Below, piece by piece: positions 1-9,670 of a DNA stretch of 64,000 bases (positions are counted from its first letter, which is position 1; every line of letters begins with the position of its first letter). The notes under the pieces were generated by a model, which was not told the origin of the DNA, searched no databases, and was given only the letters and a program-made list of their open reading frames with translations. A program made the position numbers and the translations under genes. The stretch is from Blumeriella jaapii (taxonomy: Eukaryota > Ascomycota > Leotiomycetes > Helotiales > Drepanopezizaceae), in contig VWND01000067.1 of NCBI GenBank assembly GCA_009599575.1, positions 558,001-622,000 on the forward strand. Direction: 5' to 3'.

Positions 1-217
1 TTATAATATTAGTAAAAGTGTTGGTAAGATTTAAATTAAATAAATAAATGTTTTTTAAAATTGCAAATTAAAAATCTTTAATATAAAAAAAATCGTTTTT
101 AATAAAAGAGCTATCAAAAAAGTTTTTATGTTTTTTGAAAAAGTTAAATAAAATAAAATTGCGTCCAGATATTTAAATAATATATTAAAAAACTTGTTTT
201 TTAATAAATTAATTAAA

Positions 218-460
218 TTAATATGATATTATTATATAATTTACGGTTTCGATATTCCGTGGCTTAAGCCAATGCACGTACAGCCATTTTTTTATTACTT
301 TTAATAAAAAGCCGCAAATTGTAATTGCTATAATTATAAAACGTAAAATCAAAAGGTTAAATTTTCGCCAAGCGTTTGACCAAAAAAGATTTAGTTCAAA
401 AAGGCCGAGCGCAGCGATCGAAGCGTACGAACCAATATTCGATTTGTTATTTTTAAACAA
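218..460 (-). pseudogene. Hydrophobic leader ORF of family B, upstream of gag
   Basis: An 80-codon open frame lies between the primer-binding region and gag of B2. The same frame occurs in B1 at about 38153-38394 with one internal stop, and the two translations are alike along their whole length. The centre holds an apolar stretch (LLILRFIIIAITICGFLL) flanked by basic residues, which resembles a membrane segment; the C-terminal part contains WLYVHW. The first codon is TTG here and TTA in B1, and the frame may extend upstream, so no start is certain. I do not recognise a family. It could be an N-terminal extension of gag or a separate small protein. Preservation in two copies is seen; any function is inference. 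Confidence 0.45.
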
Positions 461-750
461 AAAAGCGACTTTCGAGCTTTAAATTTCGCACGATTTAAAA
501 TTGCCTAACCGTAATTTCAAACGTTTTTACAATATATTGCATTTTTATAATTTAATAATTATGCGCAAAATAAAAAAAGCTATTAAAAATCTTTTATATA
601 ATACAGCTGCGAATAATATTATATGAAAAGTTTTTTGAGCCGTAATAGCGAAAATATCGAAATCGATTTTAACTGCGAATTTAAAAAATACATCGGCGAA
701 TATATAAAAACGAAACACCGAAGTTTTAAATCTTTGCGTAAATTACCAAA

Positions 751-902
751 TGTAAAAATAAATAGGAAAACCAAACTAATACGGCTATATATCGGTAAGT
801 AAAATAATCTAGGGAATTTCTAAAAAAGATTAAGAAAAAAAAAAGAAAAATAAATAAAAGTATAAATTAGACTGCGTGCCTATAATATTATTCAAGGAAA
901 TA
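751..902 (-). repeat. B2 5' LTR, 3' portion
   Basis: This matches the second half of the B-family LTR (compare 37700-37864), including the sequence around GCGTGCCTAT. The LTR end is TTTTTACA on the minus strand, which pairs with the TGTAAAA start and shows that the B LTR ends in a TG...CA inverted repeat. The segment is cut at ~902 by element A. Confidence 0.8.
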
Positions 903-1060
903 TGTCAGGGGTGCGAACGAGCAGAAGGTTCGTAAATAAATTGCATTAACTACGAGATTCTAAATTAGAAGTGTCGCGAAGTTTAAAATATAATATGTGC
1001 GGGCTCCGATATTACGTAATAACAACGTGACTTTCGGACCACCTAATTAACGAACTGACG
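903..1060 (-). repeat. Element A 3' LTR
   Basis: This 158-bp repeat begins TGTCAGGGGTGC and ends AACGAACTGACG on the plus strand. The 5' copy at 6709-6866 begins TATCAAAAGTGC, the same sequence after several G-to-A changes. It is short for a Gypsy LTR. Confidence 0.85.
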
Positions 1061-1567
1061 TTTTTTTTTTTTATATATAATTTTTTTTTTATTTTTTTAT
1101 TTAATTTTTTCGTCGTCGGAATTTATTTTTATAAATCGAGCTTTGTTCGCGAAGCGTTTTTATAAACGAATGCGGAATTCAGTTGAAATAATAAAAGAAA
1201 TAATAAAAAAAGCACGCTTTTTTAATTTCGAAAGCAAAACAACTGATTTTTTTGTAATAAAAAAGAAATTGATAACAATCTTTTTGTGTTTGATAACAGT
1301 TGTAAAAGTTTTTTTTAATAATAAAAGCTTGTTTTTGTTATTCGTCGATTTGGCACGTTTTTTATTAGCAATTTTGGTTTTAATCAATTCTGCTTTAATC
1401 GTATAAAGTTTTTAAAAAAAACGTATAGCGAATTTAATTATAAAATTATATACGTCAATAACGTTTTTTAATAATTTTTAAAATTAATCTTCGGCGTTAT
1501 AGCCGCGCTATTATATAAAATAAAAAAAGTTAAAGTTTCGTTTAAAATCGAAAATAGCGTTTATAGC
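1061..1567. other. Element A 3' region without recognisable coding
   Basis: This stretch lies between the integrase C-terminus and the 3' LTR of A. It starts with long T-rich runs (1061-1110). Open frames exist on both strands (1143-1406 plus, 1160-1387 minus) but both are Lys/Phe/Ile-rich low-complexity translations. A degraded Pol tail is possible; nothing can be named. Confidence 0.5.
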
Positions 1568-1903
1568 TTATAATAAGCTGCCGTCGGCGTCGATAAAAAC
1601 AAATGGTAGAAAAGGATTTTTCTGCTTTAGAAAAAAGTCGTTGTAAGCAGGTTTGAGTAAATTAATATAAAAAACGGAATATAATAGTTTTTGTTCGAAA
1701 AATAGTTTTAATTTATAATTATAAAAGCTTAAAACTTCGGCGATCTTATAAAAATTGTAAAACTTATTATCGAGCTTTTTGATTGGTTTGATAAAAATAA
1801 TATTGCGCTTATTAAAAAACACGTTATTTTTTATTCGGTAAACAAAAGCTGATTGGCGGTGTCGGTTAAAATAATATTTTTGGTCGGCCAGCGTTAAAAT
1901 CAA
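1568..1903 (-). pseudogene. Element A integrase C-terminal (GPY/F) domain
   Basis: A 111-codon open frame matches the C-terminal segment of Gypsy integrases: a DQKYYFNRHR-like start, a basic stretch, then KLDNKFYNFYKIAEV, where family members have the GPY/F motif, and VFYINLLKP at the end, matching the usual H-P-V-F-H-V-S-L-L pattern. This domain follows the catalytic core and helps contact DNA. It is open by chance: the integrase upstream in the same element is full of stops. Family assignment is firm; activity is excluded by the surrounding damage. Confidence 0.8.
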
Positions 1904-1949
1904 ATTTGTGCGTAATAATAATTTTTTTTTTTTTATTTTATTTGCAAAA

Positions 1950-2830
1950 TCGTTTTTTTTTGCGTTTGCTATTTATAGCGTGCGAAAAATCGAAGCTAGA
2001 ATAAATTTAATCAAAAAGAAGCTTAATCGGAAATAAAAGCTTTTATTAGCGTAAAAAAGGAAAACTCCGATAAAAGCGTTTACAGCGTTATTTGCTGCGA
2101 ATTCGGCTAAAAGAAGCTAGTTTTCCCAGTTTTTTTAGGCGTATTTAACAAATTGTTTTAAATAAAAAAGTAAATAAGCGTTTGCGTTTTCGGTTTGGCT
2201 ATTTGTTTCAGAATAAAAGCTGGTAGATAGCGTAATATTAGTTCCGAAACGATAATTAATAGTTTTTCAGAATTGTAAAACGAATAAAAAGCTTCGGTCT
2301 AAAATTATAAAATCGAAAAGGCTATATAAGCGCCAGATATTTTTATAAAATAGCTTGGCTAAATCTGACGCTTTTATAGCTAAATGGCAGGCTATATAAT
2401 ATCGTTTTTTAATAAAGCGATATATTATTATTATAATTAAATTGTTTCGACTTTTATACTTTTTTACGAGGAAAAAGCTTATAAAATCGATTAATATATA
2501 GTTTTAACGGCGTAAAAAAATAGGCAAAGGTTTGAAAAGTTTTTGGTAGCGTTAATTAATATTTGTATTACGAAAATAGCCGTTGCAATTGCGTATAAAT
2601 CTTTTGCAATTTTTAAAAATTAATAGCCAGTAATAATTTTTACTAATAATTTCGTATAATTTGTTTTTTCCGAAATGGCCTGTTTTTATTAAATTATAAG
2701 CTATTTGCAAAAGCCAAATGCGAATAAAAATATTTAAATTCGATGTATTTAAAACGTATAATCGGTTTCGAAAATACAATTTGTTATTGCGTATAAAATA
2801 TTCGGAAAATTATAAGTTTTTTGATTTCGG
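1950..2830 (-). pseudogene. Element A integrase zinc-binding domain and catalytic core
   Basis: On the minus strand this follows RNase H. An open piece at 2552-2779 reads through the HHCC zinc-binding region (GHFGKNKLYEIISKNYYW, matching the usual GH-G--KT---I---Y-W pattern). Around 2160-2280 the translation contains FWKTINYRFGTN and ETNSQTENAN, which correspond to the core segments ending in TDGQTER-N. The frame is broken by several stops and at least one shift. Former job: joining element cDNA to chromosomal DNA. Family calling rests on motif order. Confidence 0.75.
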
Positions 2831-2999
2831 AATACTTTTTGTTTTAAGTATTTTTTTTTTAATAGCAATTTATAATTTGTTAGTAAAATAGTATTCGTTT
2901 AATAATCGTAAAAGTTTTTCGTCGTTTGCTTCGAGTATCTATTTAAATAAAATTGAAAAAGCGTTTAAAACTTTAATTAAATAATATTTTTTAAAAAAA

Positions 3000-4480
3000 G
3001 CTTGGTTTTGGAACTGGATTTTTTCGTTTGAAAAGTTTTGGAAAAAGTTTTAAAAACGTCGGGTTAAAAAATTAGATTTGCTATTTTGTTTTTCAGATTT
3101 AAACGTAATTACGAAATCAAAACCAGCTAAAAACTCGTTTTAGCGTATTTAACGTCGGTTAAATTGTTTGATTATTATAAAATATTCTAGGTTTTAATAA
3201 TTTATAAATATACAAATTAAATAAGCAGCTTTTTGTAATTCGGCTCGCTAATTTTCGAAGCAACGTATAATAACGAAAAGTTTTTTATTATAAATTTCGT
3301 AATTGCATTCGGCTAAATCGAACTTTTTTAATATAAACGCGATTAAATAAAATACTTTTATATCGTTTTTTTAAAAAAAGATTTTTAAAAAAACGTAGTT
3401 AAAAGCGTCGGTTTTAACGAAAATCTTTTTATCAGCATTAAAATAAAATAATATAAGTGTAATAATAAAAACTAATTTAAAAAATTCGAAAGCTTTAATA
3501 CAATTATTATTAAAATTTTATTTAATGTTTTTTTTCGTCAGATTTATTAAAGGAATAACGATGCGAAAAAAACTTTTGATAAAGCGTCGATAAAAATTTG
3601 CAAAACTTAAAAACGTTTATACGTTTTTAACGTTAAAAAAAAGTTCTAGCTAATAATAACTTTTAATTTTTTAAAGTTTATTTTAACTTTAGTAATAAAA
3701 ATAATTATTTTTAGGTAAACGATTTTTTAAATTTTAAATTCGCATTTTTTTATATTTAATTGCAGGCCAGCGTCGAAAAAAATTCAAAAAACGAAATTAA
3801 CGTGTTTTTTATGTTTTTAAAAGTCGTTTAAATAAACTAAAATATCGTTTATATAAGCTGTGCAAAAAATATTTAAATAAAATCGTAAAATATCGTTTAT
3901 GCGAAATTAAAAAATAGCAAAAACGTTGTATAAACCGAAAAGCATAACCAACGATTCGAATAAACCGTATTTCGTATTAAACGTAGTAAATTATTTATAG
4001 CCTTTTTTTATTCGAATTTTGTTAAAAACGGCCGTTAAGTTTAATATAAAACTTCGCTTTGCTTAATCGAAAAAATATTTTTTGAATTAATAATAAAAAA
4101 TACCGGTTTTTAATTGTTATAGCGTTGAAAATTTCGTAATCGACGCAAAAACGTAATCCGTTTTTTAGCTTTTTTGCAAATAAAACTAAAAAAGCGGCGG
4201 AAAAAAAGCTAGCTCGAATCTAGCCTTTTTCGAGGTTTTTTTTTAAAAACTTGCGTAAAACTTAAAATTCGTTAATTAATATATTATATAAAAAATCGTA
4301 TAAAAGTATTGCGTTAAAACGGAGTTTTATCGTATAATCAACGCTTTTTTTATAAAGCGCAAATTTATTAGTTTTAATAAAATCGAAAGCGGCTAAATAA
4401 TAATGGTAGTATTAAAAGAGTTTTATCCGAAAGTCGATTAACGATTTGATTTGAAAAGCTAAACGAATATTTTCTAAAAA
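3000..4480 (-). pseudogene. Element A reverse transcriptase and RNase H
   Basis: Minus-strand translation gives the Gypsy RT blocks in order: N-Y-N-Q-L-N-A-I-T-I-K-N-R-Y-F near 4180, YGLFESLVMLFGL near 3940, and the catalytic box AYINDILVY at about 3840-3858, followed by KKCEFKI and the [12 protein letters not shown] region. The first catalytic Asp of the Y-x-D-D box is Asn. RNase H follows, to about 3130. Many stops replace expected Gln or Trp. The enzyme once copied element RNA to DNA; this copy cannot. Confidence 0.8.
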
Positions 4481-4929
4481 GGTTTTAGCAAAGTAAAGTT
4501 TAGCTGATAAATGTTATCGTTTAGCTTAAAAAAGTTTTCGTCGTAACTAGTTTATTTTTGATAATGCAAAATTAAAATCATTTTTAATTATAACGTCGAG
4601 TTTTTATAAACGTTAATCGATTTCGTATAATAAAGCTGAAAATACTTCGATTTCGGATTGAAAAAATAAAATATTAAAAGCAGCAGCTTTTGTACGGCGA
4701 AAAAAGGTTAATTAAACGATTGATTTGTAAAAGTAGCGTTTTTAAATTAAATCTGAAACAGCTAATTAATAAAAATTCTAGAATAAACAATTAAAACGGC
4801 AAAAATCTGAATTAAAGCAAAAAGTATTCGTAATTTAATTAATATAAGGATTGTATATTTTAAGCTAAAGTTTGCTTAAAATAAAATCGTATTTCTCTAG
4901 TATTATAATAAAAATTGTAATTCGTTCGA

Positions 4930-5200
4930 TATGGCGGACGATATTAATTTAAAAAAAAACTTAATAGATAACGTCGCCGTAAATAAAAAAACGTTCGTTA
5001 ACCACGGTAAGTTTACGTGGATTAATAAGTAAAACAAAAGTTAATTCGTAGTATTGCACGAAAAAATAATTAATAAAATTATCGATAATTCCGGAGTCGT
5101 TTAAAAAATAGGTTTTAATATATATATTATTAATAATTATAATATAAAACAATATTAAATATGATTTCGGAACGCCGTTTAAAACAAATATTTTCAATTT
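4930..5200 (-). pseudogene. Element A aspartic protease
   Basis: The 78-codon frame at 4961-5197 contains FLNDSGIIDNFI, matching the L-(I/V)-DSGA-x-x-x-FI active-site block of retroelement proteases, then RKLTVVNERF and GDV, matching the QLTVVDGR...SGDV strand of fungal Gypsy proteases. The Asp-Ser-Gly triad is retained, though the residue before the Asp and the residues after Gly differ from the usual pattern. It would have processed Gag-Pol. It lies between the zinc knuckle of gag and RT, as expected. Confidence 0.78.
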
Positions 5201-5249
5201 ATTTTTTAAAGGTTTTTAATAGTAATAATTATTAAAAACAGTTAATTTT

Positions 5250-6560
5250 CCGATTTTTTTGCCTCGGCCTTAATCTTTTTGATTTAAAAAAAATCGGAGC
5301 AATTAATAGCGCGGTGTTTATCGCTGGCATATCAAAAGCAAAAGTTATTAGTAAAAAGATAGATTCGGCGAGCTAACTTTTCGGCATTATTTATTAAGCG
5401 TTTGTTTTTGGCTATATCGGCTGCGGTTTATATAATTGCTTTGATTTAAATAGCGCTAAGGTTTATAAAATCGCTTTAAATAATAATCGTAATAGCAGTT
5501 TTAAATATAAGAGCAAAAAAAATAATTTTCGTATTGCGGCTTTCGGTTTTGTAATAATTGAAATTTAATTATCGAAAAACGGTATCGGTTTCGCGTATTT
5601 AAGCGCAAAATTAATAAAATCGGTTTTTAAATTAAAAAGATTAATATACGACAAACGGATAATTATATTAGAATAAAAAGCTTCGCGCAGAATAGCGATA
5701 GCGGCTTCGTTATTAAATTTAATATAACTTTTAACTTCCAGTCAGATAAATAGAAAAATAAACAGTAATTGATTGCTTTGTTTAAAAAACAGAATTTTTT
5801 TAAATGCATTTGCTTGTTAATTAAAAACGCCGAACGATTGTTATAAGATTTGAATTATTTTTGCAATAGTCAAATAAAAAAAAATGCTATTCGTACGTAA
5901 ATCTTTTTGTAAAACGCTTTTGGCTGTATCGGAAAAGCGAAAAAAAAAGTAATTTATACGATTTTATTCGGTCGTATATTAATTCTGATTAAAACGGAAT
6001 TTTAAAATTATATTTTAAAAAAAGATAATAAAATGCTTCGTAACGTTGTCGGTGCCGCCCGAATTTATGAATTTATCGGGGTCGGGAAAAGCAAGCGTTT
6101 TTTTATTTATATTTAAAATGTTCGGTGTATTTTGGCTAATAAGAGCTTGTCTTCGGAAATTGGCGAATTCGGCTTCGTAGTTTTGAATTATTATTTTTTG
6201 AAATGCTTTTTTTTTTTAATATTATATCGTTTAAATATTCAGCTTTTAAATTAAATTATTTAGTTTGGCTTTGAGCGATATTATTATATCGTTTTGTTTT
6301 ACCGCGTAAGCAAAAATATCGAAAATTTCGCAAAAATAAGCTTTCGTATTAGCGATCAAAACGGCGACGATTTGGTCGGAGTATTCAAAATGCCCTAAAA
6401 TAAAGCAATTAAAAAGTTCCGATAATTTAAAATAGTCCGATATAATTCGTTAAAAAAAAAGCGTGAAATATATTTTATTCCGAAATATAAGCAAAAGCAA
6501 AACGGAGTTTTTTAAATATAAGTTTTGTGTTAGAAAAAGTTGTCGTTTCGTAGTTCCGTA
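5250..6560 (-). pseudogene. Element A gag with CCHC zinc knuckle
   Basis: Translation from about 6060 leftward matches fungal Gypsy gag: ALPDPDKF, then RFSDTAKSVLQKDLRTN, QSFGVFN and KQSNQ, all with stops at former Gln or Trp. The zinc knuckle lies at 5299-5340 on the minus strand with spacing C-X2-C-X4-H-X4-C; the second Cys codon is now TAT and the codon before it a stop. A charged tail (KKIKAEAKKSEN) precedes the protease. Gag would form the capsid and bind RNA. The N-terminus cannot be fixed. Confidence 0.72.
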
Positions 6561-6708
6561 TCGTAAAAATTATTTTTAAAAAATCGTGAAAATTGTTATC
6601 GCGATAAAGTTTGTTGATTTTTTGTATACGCAAAAGCAGAACAAAATTAGCAAGCTTTTTTTAATTCGAAGGCTGAATAAAAGTGTTAAAGAAAATTGGT
6701 AATTAATA

Positions 6709-6866
6709 TATCAAAAGTGCGAACGAGCAAAAGGTTCGTAAATAAATTGTATTAACTACGAGGTTTTAAATTAAAAATGTCGCGAAGTCTAAAATACAAT
6801 ATATGCGGGCTCCGATATCACGTAATAACAACGTGACCTTCGGACCACGTGACCAACGAACTGACG
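6709..6866 (-). repeat. Element A 5' LTR
   Basis: Direct repeat of 903-1060. It holds a CACGTG at 6846-6851 (CCACGTGACC) and further ACGTGACC and TCACGTAA words just before it; the 3' copy has lost the CACGTG core. Being 5' for a minus-strand element, this copy would have driven transcription leftward. Confidence 0.85.
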
Positions 6867-7001
6867 TTTTATCCTTTTACAAAATGCTTTGCTTTTATAT
6901 TTATTAAAAATAGTTAATGGCAGGGGGTTTCGGAGAGGTTTATGCCTCGACTATAGCTAAAACTACCAACTCCTATTAATACAAAATATCACCGTTTTAC
7001 A
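6867..7001 (-). repeat. B2 5' LTR, 5' portion
   Basis: The reverse complement starts TGTAAAACGG and matches the first half of the B LTR at 37600-37735, including the sequence around the TATAAAAG box. It joins the piece at 751-902 once element A is removed, leaving about 20 bp more than the 265-267 bp of the B1 LTRs. Confidence 0.82.
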
Positions 7002-9233
7002 TAATCTTAAAAAGGCCGTTTGTAAAATTATCGAGTTTGCGAAAAGGCCGGAAAATCGGAAATAAACGTATATCGAGCTATACGTAATCGCTAATTTTAA
7101 AATCGATCGCGCGTCGAAATTTATTCGCATTTTTTTTTATTTTGTCGTAAGTTTATTAAAAATGCGATTTGGCGAGGTTTTAAACATTGTAATAGCGGCG
7201 AGCGTACGCACGAGCTTCGTTTGCGTTTAGCTTATATAAAAGATTGGGGGAAAAAAAAATATCGAGCTTTCAGTTTTAATTGATATAAAAAGCGTAATCG
7301 TATACAATTTCGAAAAGTGAAAAGCCATTTAGATTTTCGTAAAAGAAAATTATTTAAGCGAAATTTATTATTAAAAAAAAATCGCTTTAATTATTTTAAT
7401 AAAAATTTACGAAAGGTCGAAAGCGTTTTTGCAAATATTAGTTGTAAATTTCGGTTTGTCCATCGGTTTCGAAATAAGCGGCTATCGAAAGCTTTAATTA
7501 CGTATCGAATATTTTATTTAATTCAGACTAAAAAATAAACTAATATTAAAAGCCACGATCGCTAATAATATTTTTTAAAAAGTCAAAATACTTATATATA
7601 TAAAATACATATAATTTAACGAAGTTTCGAGCGTCGATATTTTTATAACAAAAGATCGAAATAGCTTGCTTAAAAAAGCGATTCATTACTACGAATACGT
7701 TATCGTAATCGTGTTTGTTTTTATTAAAATTGCAAAAGTTTATTATAACGTGCTTTTAAAGATGGTCAAAAATAAAAAAAGATTAAAAAAAGCCGGTGCG
7801 CTTATTTTTTAAAACAAAATTCCTTCGATAAACGTAATAATTGCGATAGTATTATTTTACAAAAGCTGTTATATTTCGCTAATAATATTAATTCGAAAGC
7901 AATTGCGTAATTTTGCGAACGTTGAAATAAGCGGTAAAAATCTGGTCGTATATTTTTCGTACAAAAGCCAAACGAAAATAATCGACGTCTAATATTATCA
8001 GGCGATCGTAATATAACAGCAGATCGCGTTGAAATATATACGGAGTATTATTATCGTCGTTTTTTTTCGTAGCGTTTCGTATAACTTTTTTTCGGAAAGT
8101 TATTAAATTGTTAATTATACGATTAGCGTAGAAATTTAATCAACGATACGAAATACGAAAAAAAAATTAATTATTTCAACGATTAAAACAGCTGTTTCGA
8201 AAGCCGTAAAAAATCGAAGTTTCTTAATTAAAAGGCGGTGATCGATTTAATCTGCTCGAAAAAAAGTTTGCAAACGCTAAATGCGTTTAAAAGAGTTTTA
8301 GCGGTCGAATTCGTTCGTACGACGTATTAATGCGTCAGCCAAAAGGTTGTGTTTATTTGGTTTATACGTAATAAAAAAATTATAATCGACGAAAAGCTCG
8401 GCTCAGCGTGTTTATCGAGCGTTTAAAAATTTAAAGGTTATAAAATATTTTAAAGTTTTATTATTAGTAATAATTTTAGTTTAATAAATTAAATTAATTA
8501 ATTTAATACGAAAATTGCTTAAAAATCTTATAATTGCGAGCATTTTTTGGTCGTATACGACGTAGTTTAGTTTTACGAAAATTATAATTTTGCTAAAATA
8601 GGCGATTAAAAACTAATCGTCGTTATAAAATTGCGAAAGCATAAAAGCAATTACGCCGTCTGAAGCGTTAGTTTTTAATATGCAAAAAAGATTTTGCTTA
8701 TAATATTATAAAACTGGTATAATAATAAAAGCTAGTATAAAAAGGTCGAAACTTTTCTGATATTTAAAAATGAAATTGTAAAAAACGTTAGTTTTGGTAA
8801 AATAAAATAAAAGCTTTGCAATTATATCGTAGTTTCGAATAAAACGTAGGTAAAAGTTATAAAAACCAAAAAAGCTTTATATATTTTTTATAATAGTAGA
8901 AGGTTTTTAATAAGCGACCACGGAGACTTTTTCTGAATTTATTTTTAAATTTTAATAAAAATAATAAAACTTAAATAACGGATTCGAATAACGTTGAATT
9001 TAAACTTTCGAATATCGGTTTATAATCCAGCGTCAGCGAATTTTTAAAATATTTTGCGAACGTATATAACGTGTTTTAAAAAATCGGACGAATAAATAAA
9101 AATATTATTTAAATATGTAATGCAAAAATCGTTTAAATAATCGAAAAAAACGTCGTTTATATAGCGTTGATAAATTGCGAATTTATTAATAAAACTAAAA
9201 GGTAGCATTTTGCATTTATAAACGTCGTAACGC
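7002..9233 (-). mobile_element. Gypsy D3, fragment 3: RT palm, RNase H, integrase
   Basis: The sequence is co-linear with D1 at ~27250-29490. On the minus strand it carries the RT C-terminal half with an AYLNN box near 9100, RNase H (about 8400-8760), the integrase HHCC region (about 7860-8290) and the core. It is interrupted by D2 at 9234 (target AACGC) and cut by B2 at 7001. It is heavily RIP-mutated: nearly every expected Gln or Trp codon is a stop. The plus-strand open frame at 7317-7538 is the antisense shadow of this integrase. The chromodomain and 3' LTR of D3 must lie left of the window beyond B2. Confidence 0.85.
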
Positions 9234-9501
9234 TGTGACGATTCACTCTTTTGCCACCTCTCGTATCACCCCAGCAACTACGTGTAGCTGCAAGCTCCCT
9301 GGTCTTCTGATAGGTCTTTCTATTAACTGTAGAAACTATTTATATATATAAGGCACTTTCTTTTTAGCATCTCTGCTTTTTGCAATTGTTAATTCTAAAT
9401 AAATATCTTTGTTATAAAACCGAAGGCTCGTTTTTTATATTATATAAACACGGCGATTAATTAACTAATCTTCTAGTTCTTCGATTGATTAAATCGTTAT
9501 A
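9234..9501 (+). repeat. D2 5' LTR
   Basis: It starts TGTGACGATTC and ends AATCGTTATA (AATCGTCACA in the 3' copy, so the ends were an inverted repeat). It contains one copy of the 28-bp family repeat at 9273-9300 and a TATATATAAG box near 9350. A conserved stretch (TTATTAACAAC, then ACGCTGGCGACGGCG) follows directly in all D copies and marks the leader or primer-binding region; the primer tRNA was not identified. Confidence 0.9.
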
Positions 9502-9670
9502 TTATTAACAACTTTTTTTTTACGCTGGCGACGGCGTAAATTATTTTTCCCCTCGAATTTTTTACGGATTATACTAAAATGATCGACCGGTCGTAAAAAG
9601 GCTTATTTCAGTATTTTGCGAAAAATAGCTTTTATTCAACGATTTTTTTTTAAACAAAGCTTTTCAGCTT

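Larger units (their letters stand above)
903..6866 (-). mobile_element. Gypsy LTR retrotransposon A, complete but degenerate
   Basis: Two direct 158-bp repeats (903-1060 and 6709-6866) bound a 5.96-kb element. Read on the minus strand the order is gag with zinc knuckle, aspartic protease, RT, RNase H, integrase and the GPY/F C-terminus, which is the Ty3/Gypsy order. Stops are frequent and mostly at former Gln or Trp codons. The element lies inside the B2 LTR. No clean target-site duplication can be read; flanks are AAGGAAATA on the left and TTTTATCCTT on the right. Confidence 0.88.
1..7001 (-). mobile_element. Gypsy LTR retrotransposon B2, 5' part, split by element A
   Basis: Positions 1-902 and 6867-7001 are the reverse complement of the first ~900 bp of element B1 (37600 onward): the 5' LTR, the leader ORF and the region before gag. 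The element reads leftward and leaves the window at base 1, so gag-pol and the 3' LTR are not visible. Its 5' LTR starts at 7001 (TGTAAAACGG on the minus strand) and ends at 751 (TTTTTACA on the minus strand), with element A sitting inside it. Sequence to the right of 7001 is D3 integrase, so B2 inserted into D3. The far-end target duplication is outside the window. Confidence 0.85.

Noticed and set aside
1143..1406. Overlapping ORFs on both strands in the 3' region of element A
   Set aside because: Low-complexity Lys/Phe/Ile translations without motif; chance frames in AT-rich DNA.
7317..7538. Plus-strand ORF repeated as a minus-strand ORF at 22616-22837, apparently a conserved small protein
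   Set aside because: It is antisense to D-family integrase in both D3 and D2; its conservation follows from the family copies, and D1 breaks the frame.
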